Program-made: the position numbers and the translations under genes | The notes under the pieces: model-generated | What the model saw: the letters and a program-made list of their open reading frames with translations, nothing else | What the model was told of the DNA's origin: nothing | The model's database searches: none | Shown: positions 45,883 to 54,596 of the stretch, piece after piece | Layout: every line of letters starts with the position of its first letter | Numbering within the stretch: the stretch's first letter is position 1 | Assembly (NCBI RefSeq): GCF_017115045.1 | Contig: NZ_JABXKK010000086.1 | Location: 1-64,000 of the forward strand | Length of the DNA stretch: 64,000 nucleotides | Reading direction: 5' to 3' | From: Nostoc sp. NMS8 | GTDB lineage: Bacteria; Cyanobacteriota; Cyanobacteriia; Cyanobacteriales; Nostocaceae

Positions 45883-46413
45883 ATGAGTCTTATTCATCCT
45901 TCTAGTTTAGGAGTTAGACAAACCCCAATGGATAATTTTAAATCGAAAGAGACTGGGGACTGGGGACTGGGGAATGGGGAAGAAGCAAGGGAGCAGGGTG
46001 CAGGGAGCAAGGGAGAAAAGTTTTCCCCTCTGCCCCCTGCACCCCGCCCCTCTGCCTCTTTTCAATCCCCAATCCCCAAAACACAGTTGCTTTTATATTT
46101 GATTCCGATTATCGGCTTTTTTCCGTCTTTGTGGACTCTCTATCGGGGCCAGGGTAGTCGGGAACAACTTGCTATTAGTCGTCTGTCCATTACTTTGGCA
46201 CTTACTTGGCTGTTGGGTTATTTGTTATTAACTACCGGAACAGCAACTTCAGATTATTTTCCGCTACGTCTATTTATCCTGAATAGCTTTCTCACGTCGG
46301 GTTACTTTTTAGTAAGTGTCTGGTTGATTTTGCGCCTAATGCAGGGCAAATCTGGTCGTTTGCCAGGGTTTAGTAATTTAGCAGAACGAGTGCTTGGCAA
46401 GTATTTATCTTAA
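45883..46413 (+). CDS. Small membrane protein with repeat-derived N-terminal insert
   Basis: 176 residues. The C-terminal 110 residues hold three membrane segments (TQLLLYLIPIIGFFPSLWTL, LSITLALTWLLGYLLL, FLTSGYFLVSVWLILRLM). Residues about 22-65 (ETGDWGLGNGEEAREQGAGS, FSPLPPAPRP) are encoded by a G-rich/C-rich palindromic repeat, and are hydrophilic and low-complexity. A protein lacking this piece would have about 130 residues. Divergent from the AI-2E gene. Function unknown. Confidence 0.7.
   Translation: MSLIHPSSLGVRQTPMDNFKSKETGDWGLGNGEEAREQGAGSKGEKFSPLPPAPRPSASFQSPIPKTQLLLYLIPIIGFFPSLWTLYRGQGSREQLAISRLSITLALTWLLGYLLLTTGTATSDYFPLRLFILNSFLTSGYFLVSVWLILRLMQGKSGRLPGFSNLAERVLGKYLS
45950..46079. 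repeat. G-rich/C-rich inverted repeat inserted in frame in a CDS
   Basis: The left arm (GGGGACTGGGGAATGGGG, GGGAGCAGGGTGCAGGG) is complementary to the right arm (CCCTGCACCCCGCCCC, CAATCCCCAATCCCC). Similar elements lie at 26931-27146 and 54410-54503. Confidence 0.75.
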
Positions 46414-46686
46414 TTTTTTAGGATGAAAAGTTATCAGTGTTTTTACTTATTTCCTAAAAATTTACAGTTGATTTATCCATATATCTAGTCAAATCAGTTT
46501 ATTATTGCCATACTTCAGTAAAACATCTTTAGATTGGCCCAAAAGAAGAATAAATGCTGCTATAAGTGTTGTGGTTGACACTACATTAAAAAAGTTAGCA
46601 CTGATAATTAAGAGTTAGCTATTATGGGTTGATTTGTTTGGATGTTTTTAGTCTGCAAATTTACCGAATTTGATTAGTGAGTAAGT

Positions 46687-48123
46687 GTGAGGAAGTCTGT
46701 GACCATTCAAAGAAGTTCGGCGGAAGAAAACCAGTCGGGAAAAGCCTCAAAGTCCAATAAAAAGATTTCTCAGAACTCGACATCAGGACGTTGGTTATGG
46801 TTTTGGGTAGGGATGAGTGGTATTGCAATGGTGTCTGCAACTGCGGGAGCGCTTTTGGCGGTATCTTTGACTAGCACGCCTTTGCAACAAGCCCAGCTAA
46901 GTCCAAAAGATGAGGCGGCTTTTGATAGCGATCGCATTTCTGGAGGGGTACTGCGATTTTCAGAATTAACTCGCCCAGTAAATCTCTTGGTGATGGGGAT
47001 GAGCGTACTTCCCCCAGATATCCAAAACCCTCCCCAAGAAACCAAAAACCTCAGATACCTGCCCCAAGTAAACTCCTTTGATGGTCTTTCCGATGTCATG
47101 CTCTTGGTCAAATTTGATCCAGAGACGAAAAAAATAAATATGCTCTCCATTCCCAGAGATACCCGCACACAAATAGAGGGGTATGGGGTGAAAAAAATTA
47201 ATGCTGCCAATGTTGATGGTGGGCCAGCTTTGACTGCCAGAACCGTCAGTAATCTCTTAGGTGGGGCGGGAATTGATCGCTATATCCGAATTAACGTTTT
47301 GGGAGTTGCCAAGCTGATTGATGCTTTGGGTGGCGTAACAGTTTACGTCCCCAAAAATATGAAGTACCAAGATGATTCTCAGCATTTGTACATCAATTTG
47401 AAGGCGGGTAAGCAACACCTCAGCGGCGATCAAGCATTACAATTGCTGCGTTTTCGCCATGACGAACTCGGTGATATTGGTCGGATTCAGCGGCAGCAAA
47501 TGGTCATCCGAGCTTTGATGGATCAAACACTCAACCCGGCTACTGTTGCTCAATTACCTAAAGTTCTGGATGTAGTCAAAGAACACATTGATACTAACTT
47601 GACGGTTGAAGAGTTAGTGGCGTTGATGGGTTTTGGGGTGCGGACAAATCGCTCTAATATGCAAATGTTAATGCTGCCTGGTCGCTTTAGCGAGAAAGGC
47701 GAATTTGATGCTAGCTATTGGTTGCCTAACAAAGATGGTATTGCGAAATTAATGGCTCAACATTTTGGTTTAGAGTCAGAACAACAACAGCTAGGAACTA
47801 CGGCTAACCCCCGTTCTTTGCGTATAGCAATTCAAGATAGCACAGGTGGCGATCGCTCCAACCTCCAGCCATTAATTGCAGCCTTAGAAAAATCTGGATA
47901 TCGCAACATTTATATTGCCAAGGCATGGGGGGAACCTCTAGAGGTAACTCACGTTGTCGCCCAACAAGGAGACGGTGACAGTGCCGAATCAATTCGCAAC
48001 ACTTTGGGATTTGGCGAAGTGCGCGTGGAAAGTACAGGCAACCTTGGCTCAGATATCAGTATCCAAGTGGGTCAGGATTGGTTGCAACAAAAATCTATTT
48101 TGGAGAATTCGGGGACGAAATAA
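46687..48123 (+). CDS. LCP (LytR-CpsA-Psr) family protein
   Basis: 478 residues from a GTG. One membrane segment at about 35-60 puts the rest outside. The LCP domain contains DVMLLVKFDPETKKINMLSI, then PRDTRTQI, RINVLGVAKLIDALGGV and LQLLRFRHDELGDIGRIQRQ, with the Arg/Asp residues that bind pyrophosphate lipid. A LytR_C-like domain forms the C-terminus (LRIAIQDSTGGDRSNLQPLI). LCP enzymes attach glycopolymers to peptidoglycan. The start region has no strong ribosome site; GTG at 46699 is an alternative. Confidence 0.9.
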   Translation: MRKSVTIQRSSAEENQSGKASKSNKKISQNSTSGRWLWFWVGMSGIAMVSATAGALLAVSLTSTPLQQAQLSPKDEAAFDSDRISGGVLRFSELTRPVNLLVMGMSVLPPDIQNPPQETKNLRYLPQVNSFDGLSDVMLLVKFDPETKKINMLSIPRDTRTQIEGYGVKKINAANVDGGPALTARTVSNLLGGAGIDRYIRINVLGVAKLIDALGGVTVYVPKNMKYQDDSQHLYINLKAGKQHLSGDQALQLLRFRHDELGDIGRIQRQQMVIRALMDQTLNPATVAQLPKVLDVVKEHIDTNLTVEELVALMGFGVRTNRSNMQMLMLPGRFSEKGEFDASYWLPNKDGIAKLMAQHFGLESEQQQLGTTANPRSLRIAIQDSTGGDRSNLQPLIAALEKSGYRNIYIAKAWGEPLEVTHVVAQQGDGDSAESIRNTLGFGEVRVESTGNLGSDISIQVGQDWLQQKSILENSGTK

Positions 48124-48175
48124 TTCGTAATACTCGCCGGAGGCGAGAAGCAAGCTACGTAATTAATTACGAATT
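48121..48175. repeat. AATTCGTAAT-type inverted repeat
   Basis: AATTCGTAAT and ATTACGAATT flank a CTCGCCGGAGGCGAG hairpin. A dispersed repeat between convergent genes. Confidence 0.5.
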
Positions 48176-48203
48176 GTGTTGAGGCTCTGAAGTGCTGGAC
48201 TGT

Positions 48204-49277
48204 TTACACTGGTACAAATCCTGTTGACACTGAATTTACTATCTGGTTGAGTTCTTGGAGTTTAGCTGCTACTACACCATTGGTTAATAATTCTTCTGCT
48301 TTAGCTAAACCTTCTGACATATCTGGACAAATACCACTCCGCCACAGATAAAATCCACCATTCCACAAGGCTGTTTGCATCAATTCACCTGGTTTACCTG
48401 CCAAAACCTCTTGAATATCCGCCACCAGTTCTTCAGTAGTTCCAAGGGGTACGTTTTTGGTAGTAAAGCCGTAATCGCGCGGTACGAGGTGCAATCGTTC
48501 TACCTCTTGGGATGCTATGGATGAAGATAAGCTGATAATTGCAGTGCGATCGCGCGGTAAGTCGCAACTACCTTCCAATCCTTTTATTAATGTAAATTTT
48601 GTGACTCCTCGCAGTCCTAGAGCTACCTTAAACATTCCTTCTGTTGGGGGATGGACAAACCCTGCAATGACGTGGGCATCACCAGTATAAGGACACCAAA
48701 TTAGCTCCATTGTCGCCAAAGGCGGACGCTTGCCAAGTTGGTCGCGGTACTCCCAAATACTTGTAGTTAAGGGAAAATGCTGAGGTAGATAAATAAAGCC
48801 GATTCCCGTTTGCTCAAATATCTGCTGGGTTTTTGTTAGTGGTAGGGTAGTCCAATCGACTCCTAAACCTTGCCAAATATCTATCAGGGGTAAGCCGTAC
48901 TTCGTTGGTAAGCGATCGCCACCGTGCATTATCACTGGTTGTCCCACTGCGGCGAGTAGTAAAGCTGTTACGGGACTAATTGGTGCTGTGCGGGTTCTGC
49001 CATCATAGGGGATACCAAGAGCGATCGCTGGTCGCTCAGAGGCTATTGGTTGCAGTTTTGGCCCCAGTTCCTCATAAGCATCCAACATCCCGGCTAATTC
49101 TTCCCCTGTGGGACGCTTGATTCGATGAGCAATCAAAAATGCTCCGATTTGGGCTGGTGTAGCTTCACCCAACAGCATCATTTTAGTTGCGGTGGCTGCT
49201 TGGGCGCGAGTTAAATTTTCGGCTGTGTGGTTTCCGCCGCCTACTTTTTGCAGGAATTCCCGAAATACATTGCTCAT
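48204..49277 (-). CDS. Anthranilate phosphoribosyltransferase-like protein (TrpD2 type)
   Basis: 357 residues. It has the TrpD fold: helical N-terminal domain LTRAQAATATKMMLLGEATP, AQIGAFLIAHRIKRPTGEEL, then a PRPP-binding region. In true TrpD the loop is KGTGGD; here it reads YDGRTRTAPISP, and MHGGDRLPTKYG replaces the substrate motif. That is the pattern of TrpD2-like/YbiB proteins, for which DNA binding and no tryptophan role has been reported. It is last in the five-gene minus-strand run beginning at 53980. Confidence 0.82.
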   Translation of the reverse strand: MSNVFREFLQKVGGGNHTAENLTRAQAATATKMMLLGEATPAQIGAFLIAHRIKRPTGEELAGMLDAYEELGPKLQPIASERPAIALGIPYDGRTRTAPISPVTALLLAAVGQPVIMHGGDRLPTKYGLPLIDIWQGLGVDWTTLPLTKTQQIFEQTGIGFIYLPQHFPLTTSIWEYRDQLGKRPPLATMELIWCPYTGDAHVIAGFVHPPTEGMFKVALGLRGVTKFTLIKGLEGSCDLPRDRTAIISLSSSIASQEVERLHLVPRDYGFTTKNVPLGTTEELVADIQEVLAGKPGELMQTALWNGGFYLWRSGICPDMSEGLAKAEELLTNGVVAAKLQELNQIVNSVSTGFVPV

Positions 49278-49323
49278 TTAGTCATTTGTCATTAGTAACC
49301 TGGAATTACGAATTACGAATTTA

Positions 49324-49980
49324 CTACACAATATATACAGTGAAGTTGACTAGGTTATCCTGACCAAATCGCACTGAGTCACCGTTCAACAGGCGATATT
49401 GCATCCCAGGTGTTAGAGGATTGTTGTTTAAATAAATGCCATTTGTACTCATATCAACAATCATGTATGAGTTTTGCGACCAGTCCCAATCGACTCGCGC
49501 ATGACGACGAGAGACTATTCCTTCACTGGGAATGCCGGTCAAGTCAATTTCTGGGGGCGCTATTCCTGGACTCTGACTGCGGCGACCAATATAACCTCCT
49601 TCCCCAACAAGGTTAAATTCTCTTCCTGTGCTATGAACTAACTTTAAGACAGGCGCTCTTTGAGGCGGAGGGGTATAAACAGGCGGTGTTGGTGGATAAG
49701 CAACCCGTGGCTGATAGACTGTTGAATAATCAACGGGGGTTTGTTGAGGAACTTGGTAGTTAGGTTGGTCTGTTGCTGGTCGCTGATACTGACTAGGTTG
49801 TTGTTGATTGGGCTGTGGTTGACTAGGCTGTGGTTGAATAGGCGGCGGTTGTGGTGTAGGGGAAACTACATTATTTACAGGGCCCACAGGAGTTGAACAC
49901 CAGGGACAAACCTTAGCATTGTTAGGCAGGGCGCGGTTAAAATATTCGCAACTAGGATTAGGGCACCGATTTGCAGGCAT
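49324..49980 (-). CDS. Zinc-ribbon FHA-domain protein
   Basis: 218 residues. An N-terminal zinc ribbon (Cys at 6, 11, 25, 28: CPNPSC and CPWC) is followed by a long Pro/Gln-rich linker (about 45-120) and a C-terminal FHA domain with IGRRSQSP, SEGIVSRRHARVDWD and DMSTNGIYLNN, all key phosphothreonine-binding positions kept. It overlaps the pseudokinase gene by 23 bp and so is translationally linked to it. The FHA should read phospho-Thr made by a Ser/Thr kinase, perhaps on CIS or kinase proteins. Confidence 0.88.
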   Translation of the reverse strand: MPANRCPNPSCEYFNRALPNNAKVCPWCSTPVGPVNNVVSPTPQPPPIQPQPSQPQPNQQQPSQYQRPATDQPNYQVPQQTPVDYSTVYQPRVAYPPTPPVYTPPPQRAPVLKLVHSTGREFNLVGEGGYIGRRSQSPGIAPPEIDLTGIPSEGIVSRRHARVDWDWSQNSYMIVDMSTNGIYLNNNPLTPGMQYRLLNGDSVRFGQDNLVNFTVYIV

Positions 49981-52099
49981 AGGAATTTATATCATCAGGC
50001 ATGGGTTGTAAGGCTACAAGACCTACTTTACTAAGTAAACACTGACCCTGACGAGTAGTTAGCATCTGGGCAAATGTAGAACCACCGGGCAGGCGGTTGC
50101 TGTCTTTAGGGTACACTACAAAAATAGGGTATCCCAGAGGGTAGCTTTGGAAAGTTGTGACATCAACATAATAATCATCATGCTGACATAAGTCATCTGA
50201 GGGATTTATTGAGCGGCGATCGCGTCTTTGAAACAGAGGTTGAATAGCTGACTTTTTGCCATCTGCGATCGCTAGCGGATAGCCTGTACATTGAGTAGAA
50301 GTTTTACTGATAATCCCAAAACTAATAATACCAGTGGTTCGCCCTTCTAAAGTTTCACTGCGTATCAAATTTTGGGTTTTTGTGGTATCAAGTTTAGTAA
50401 CTTTTGCTGCAAATAAAGCTTCGTCTTGAGGGGCGTTTTTGAGAACTATTTCTTGAAATTTACTGATTGCTTCCGGTTCAGTTGGGGCGAAAGCTTTCAC
50501 AGATAGATTTGGAAGTTTAGAATTAATCTGCTGCCAATTAGTAATTTTGCCTGTGTAAATTTGACGCAATTGCTCAATATTGATTTGCCCCCCAAGAGCA
50601 TTAGCAAGATTTGAATCTCTTTTATTAAATGCTACAAACACAAGTAAACCATCATAAGCAACTTGCTTTTTAGCAAGTTTATCTGTGATATTGTCTACTA
50701 AACTTGTAATTGCAAAGTCTTTTTTGTTCGTTTGGACTTCTTCGATACTTTTAAGCTGATTATTTATATTAGAGGATAAGACAGATTTATAGTCAAATGT
50801 TGCTGTTGCATCTGATTTTGGTCTGGTCAATAAATCTCCTAAACGACTGTTGTCTACAGATTGCGTTAAAACATAACTCCATGTACTGTCTTTTTCTCCT
50901 GTGTAAGTAAATTGTCCCGAAGGAACATTGGGAACTTCTGAGAAATTCCGCACAAGTCTAGACCATTGTATATATTGATTAGGACTATCTATTTTCTTAC
51001 CCCAAAGCCAATACCAAATTCCGCCGCCAAGTAGTAATAAAGCGAGAATTCCTAACAGAATTAAGGGCATTGGTAAAGGCTTTTTGATTTCTTGAGAAGC
51101 TGGCGACGAAACTAATGAATTTTTGCCGCGATCTTCTTTAGGAAGTTTTAGCAGTGCTTGACGAGCCGCTTCCGCATTCTCGAAAGGAGTTTCCAGACCA
51201 ATTAAACGATAAATAAACTGCTTTAAATGACTATCGGTATCTGGCCATTGTTGATTATCTCTAGGGTTGAGAGGCTGGTTAGATAACAAATTAGTTGTCC
51301 GCCCTACCCACAAAGTAAAGGCTAGCAATCCTAATGATTCTAAATCTTGCTCAGGTCTGGCGGGAGCGGGTTGAGCAATAATCGGTGGAATAAATAAGTT
51401 TTCCCAGATAGCTAAATCACAAAAATATATAGAAAACTTTTGATTATTTTCTACCTTAATTAAGGTACTATCTAAATTGATATTTCCGTGAGTAATACCC
51501 AGTTGTGTTTGATTTGAGGGGAAACGCAGCTTTTGGGTATGGAGAAACTGGAGAGTTTGTAAACCTTGATTTAGCACCTCACGCACATCAGGAGGTGTCA
51601 TTGCTCCCTTTTCTGTGAGATACTTACCTAATGTTTGGGATGATTCTATACCCTGAGTAATAAGATAGCAGCGTTCGCCCTTTTCATCTGCGATCGCTTC
51701 TTTAGTTTCCACAAGACGGAAGTTTTGAATTCGACTATCGGCTAAACTTACTCCACCCACCCGTTTGAAAGTATCTTTCCGCTTTTGAGTCTCGCTTTCA
51801 TTAAAAGAACGATTGGGTAGCAGGTATTCTTTGATGATTACAGGTTGTTTATCCTTGAGTTGAACACCTGAGTATAAGCGACCTAAACCCCGTACACCCA
51901 CAAAACTAACTATTTGATAAGTTCCCTGATTTCCTTTAATCTCAGCCTCCTGCGGTAAAGTTGCTGGAAAACCACATTCCAAGCAAAACTTAGCGCCCTT
52001 GATTTGCTGTGCCGTTTGGAAAGGGCGATCGCAATTTAAGGGAGAATTGTACGAGCAGGGGTATTCTTGATAAAAAGATTCAAATGGAGCCATATACAA
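49958..52099 (-). CDS. Membrane pseudokinase fused to PstS-like binding domain
   Basis: 713 residues in three parts. Residues about 15-60 are a Cys-containing zinc-ribbon-like segment. About 60-325 are a protein-kinase-like domain with the ATP Lys in PVIIKEYLLP, but the catalytic loop reads HGNINLDS instead of HRDxKPxN and FCDLAIW replaces DFG, so it should not phosphorylate. One membrane helix (PLPMPLILLGILALLLLGGG) precedes an external domain with DGLLVFVAFNKR, LRQIYTGKITNWQQI and GYPIFVVYPKDSNR, matching phosphate-binding PstS-type periplasmic proteins. The layout suggests a ligand-sensing receptor with a pseudokinase inside. Third in the minus-strand run. Confidence 0.85.
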   Translation of the reverse strand: MYMAPFESFYQEYPCSYNSPLNCDRPFQTAQQIKGAKFCLECGFPATLPQEAEIKGNQGTYQIVSFVGVRGLGRLYSGVQLKDKQPVIIKEYLLPNRSFNESETQKRKDTFKRVGGVSLADSRIQNFRLVETKEAIADEKGERCYLITQGIESSQTLGKYLTEKGAMTPPDVREVLNQGLQTLQFLHTQKLRFPSNQTQLGITHGNINLDSTLIKVENNQKFSIYFCDLAIWENLFIPPIIAQPAPARPEQDLESLGLLAFTLWVGRTTNLLSNQPLNPRDNQQWPDTDSHLKQFIYRLIGLETPFENAEAARQALLKLPKEDRGKNSLVSSPASQEIKKPLPMPLILLGILALLLLGGGIWYWLWGKKIDSPNQYIQWSRLVRNFSEVPNVPSGQFTYTGEKDSTWSYVLTQSVDNSRLGDLLTRPKSDATATFDYKSVLSSNINNQLKSIEEVQTNKKDFAITSLVDNITDKLAKKQVAYDGLLVFVAFNKRDSNLANALGGQINIEQLRQIYTGKITNWQQINSKLPNLSVKAFAPTEPEAISKFQEIVLKNAPQDEALFAAKVTKLDTTKTQNLIRSETLEGRTTGIISFGIISKTSTQCTGYPLAIADGKKSAIQPLFQRRDRRSINPSDDLCQHDDYYVDVTTFQSYPLGYPIFVVYPKDSNRLPGGSTFAQMLTTRQGQCLLSKVGLVALQPMPDDINSYACKSVP

Positions 52100-52133
52100 A
52101 TTTCGTAAATTGCGCCGATTACTTCTCTCGCGC

Positions 52134-52814
52134 TCAAGCGTGAACTAATCCTAACTTGAGGGCGGCCACAATCGCTTGAGTCCGACTAGTAACCTTCAGT
52201 TTTTCAAAAATACTGGTGAGATGCGCTTTAACAGTAGCAACTGTTACATATAAATGTTTAGCGATTTCTTCATTAGAAGCACCTTGAGTTAACCAGTATA
52301 AAACTTCTTGCTCTCTTTCGGTTAAATGCACTTCATGACATGCTTTTACACAAGAATCTGAGTAAGCCTGAAAAAACCGGAAAAATCGACTAGCAACTTC
52401 TGAAGGTAAATAAATTTCCGACCGAGTTACAGTGTCTATAGCTTCACACAATTGGGTTGCTAAACGATTTTTAAATACATAACCAGCAGCCCCCGCCTGC
52501 ATCGCTCTAAAAATCCAGTCGTCTTCTTGATGAGCCGACAATACTAAAACTTTGCCAGTGTAACCAGTTTCCTTAAGACGCGCTAAAACTGTAATTCCAT
52601 CACATCCTTTCAATTGCATATCCAGCAAAATTAAATCTGGACACTTCTGGTTTGTAAACTTTAAAACTTGATCGACAGAATCAGCATCACCCATCACTTC
52701 TACAGGGAACGCAGAATTAATACTATAAAAATTGAGGAGAGTACGCAACCCTTGACGAAATCGTTCTTCGTCATCTACAAGCAAAACCGAAAGTTTTTTC
52801 TTATCATTAGTCAT
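52134..52814 (-). CDS. NarL/FixJ-type response regulator
   Basis: 226 residues. The receiver has LLVDDEERF, phosphoacceptor Asp in DLILLDMQLKG (near 61), VLSAHQ and the K in VFKNR. The C-terminal LuxR-type HTH is LTEREQEVLYWLTQGASNEE and TVATVKAHLTSIFEKL. It is 26 bp downstream of the histidine kinase gene and is very likely its partner. Its target genes may include the divergent CIS operon; that is inference from position. Start lies in ATGACTAATG. Confidence 0.93.
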   Translation of the reverse strand: MTNDKKKLSVLLVDDEERFRQGLRTLLNFYSINSAFPVEVMGDADSVDQVLKFTNQKCPDLILLDMQLKGCDGITVLARLKETGYTGKVLVLSAHQEDDWIFRAMQAGAAGYVFKNRLATQLCEAIDTVTRSEIYLPSEVASRFFRFFQAYSDSCVKACHEVHLTEREQEVLYWLTQGASNEEIAKHLYVTVATVKAHLTSIFEKLKVTSRTQAIVAALKLGLVHA

Positions 52815-52840
52815 ATCTTTAATTACGAATTACGAATTAT

Positions 52841-53980
52841 TTATCCATTTCTTGGTCGAGGTAAAATTATAGAAAACTGCGCCCCACTTTCTGACAAAAC
52901 TTGTGCCCAGATACTTCCTTGATGATCCAGAATAATTTTTTTAGCAATAGTTAAACCTAGTCCTGTACCTCCTTTACGCCGGGAATAAAATGGGGTAAAT
53001 ACTTTTTGTAAATCCTCTTGAGACAATCCTGGGCCTTGGTCGGAAATTTTAATTAATACTTCATCTTGAAAAATTTGCCAACTACAGCTAATAGTTCCTG
53101 AATTAGGGCTGAAATGAACAGCATTACTGAGGATGTTATCAAAAACTTGTTTCATTTGTAATCTATCTATCTTCAGTATTGTTGATGTATCGGGAATTGA
53201 TATCTTAATTTTTTTCTGATTAATTAGCGGTTGTAAATTTGTGATACTTTCAACTACCAAACTTCTTAAATCTTGAAGTGATACCCTTAATTTTGCACTT
53301 TGACCACAATCAATCAGTTCATTTAAATTAGTATCTAAATCTTGTATGCTTTCGCCAATTATGGTTGCTTGTTCTTGCCAAGGGCTATCCTCTAAACCCA
53401 AGCAGAGATTATGTGCATATAATCCGATGAGTCCTAGAGAATTACGCAATTGGTGTCCTACTCGATGCAGAATATCTTCTAAAAGTTGAATTTCAGTTTT
53501 TTGTCTTCCATAATCCAAGGAAATATCTACATACTTGCTTATGAGTGTAGCCGAACGTTTTACGTATAGTTGTAAACTTGGTGAGAGAGGTTCATGAGTA
53601 ATGATTTGAATGTATTCAGGCTTTTGATTTCTATAGGATATAGGGCAAATATAAGAAATGGATGAAAAATTCTTAAGTTTAAATTTATGTAAAGTAAAAG
53701 CAGCCGGAAAATCTGTGAGCCATGCTTCTGAACGCAAGTAAGCTAAAGTTTTCGGAGGAAAAAGAGCTTGGTCTTGACCATAGTTTATAACCTCCTGATT
53801 AGCTCTCGAAAATAAATCGTGATAGACAATCCGAGCGAAAAAAATTGGATATTGACTAGTTAACTGCTCAGACTCAAGCTGACAAAAACTCCGAATATCT
53901 GAGGAATTCAAATAATTAGAGCTATTGTCTAGTTTTTGTACAGAAAAGCCTAGTGTCATAGCTTCACTCGCTTTTTGCAA
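52841..53980 (-). CDS. Sensor histidine kinase (soluble)
   Basis: 379 residues without membrane segments. About 1-190 is an unassigned sensor region, possibly GAF-like. The H-box is RVGHQLRNSLGLIGLYAHN (His near 193), an atypical HisKA variant. The ATPase has DNILSNAVHFSP (N-box), SDQGPGLSQ (G1) and GGTGLGLTIAKK (G2). First gene of the minus-strand run, it should phosphorylate the response regulator immediately downstream. It is divergent from the CIS operon with 616 bp between. Confidence 0.9.
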   Translation of the reverse strand: MQKASEAMTLGFSVQKLDNSSNYLNSSDIRSFCQLESEQLTSQYPIFFARIVYHDLFSRANQEVINYGQDQALFPPKTLAYLRSEAWLTDFPAAFTLHKFKLKNFSSISYICPISYRNQKPEYIQIITHEPLSPSLQLYVKRSATLISKYVDISLDYGRQKTEIQLLEDILHRVGHQLRNSLGLIGLYAHNLCLGLEDSPWQEQATIIGESIQDLDTNLNELIDCGQSAKLRVSLQDLRSLVVESITNLQPLINQKKIKISIPDTSTILKIDRLQMKQVFDNILSNAVHFSPNSGTISCSWQIFQDEVLIKISDQGPGLSQEDLQKVFTPFYSRRKGGTGLGLTIAKKIILDHQGSIWAQVLSESGAQFSIILPRPRNG

Positions 53981-54160
53981 CCAAATGTTTTACTATTCTG
54001 CTGACCAGTATAAAATTATGCAGCATCAAGAATGTTTATTTTTTTGTTAAGTTATCTTTGTAACTAAATAATACAAAGAATTATTTAGTTTACATTCAAA
54101 ATTGCATTTCGTTTCCCTAAGTATATATAGGTATATAGTACCTATTATTTACAACACTTG

Positions 54161-54233
54161 GATGAATCTGTTCGTAGAGAGCGCTGAAGCGCTCAAACCA
54201 AAGACTAAAGTCCTGACTACGAACTTATTCATC
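54161..54233. mobile_element. Short inverted-repeat element (MITE-like, 73 bp)
   Basis: GATGAATCTGTTCGTAG (54161-54177) and the inverse of CTACGAACTTATTCATC (54217-54233) differ at 2 of 17 positions. The inside has AGCGCTGAAGCGCT and GACTAAAGTC palindromes. It is in the gap between the histidine kinase and the CIS operon; the rest of 53981-54596 has no gene. Confidence 0.55.
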
Positions 54234-54409
54234 TATGAAAGTTGGACTGGCGCTCTAGGACAGGCTTTTCGGTCTACTCTATAAAGAAAAAATGTCATGC
54301 GTCCAATCAAGAACTACTCAAGACTAATCTACAAACTGAAGTTGCTACTTTTCGGATTATTGAAAAGCTAATATTTTCCAGCTTTCTCAATCATCATTTT
54401 GAGAATGAT

Positions 54410-54503
54410 GGGGAGTAGGGAAGAAGCAAGGGAGCAGGGAGAAGAATTTTCCCCTCCGCCCCCCGCACCCTGCCCCTCTGCCTCTTTCCAATTCCCCATC
54501 GAA
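54410..54503. repeat. G-rich/C-rich inverted repeat before the CIS operon
   Basis: GGGAAGAAGCAAGGGAGCAG faces CCCTGCCCCTCTGCCTC. It lies 94 bp upstream of the first CIS gene, so it may affect the operon's leader. Confidence 0.65.
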
Positions 54504-54596
54504 AAATGAAAAATATCGACAAAAGTCTAATTAACTTTAGAAGACTGATACATATACTCTAGAGGCATCTGGATTAGCTACCAGCAGAATACCTTC

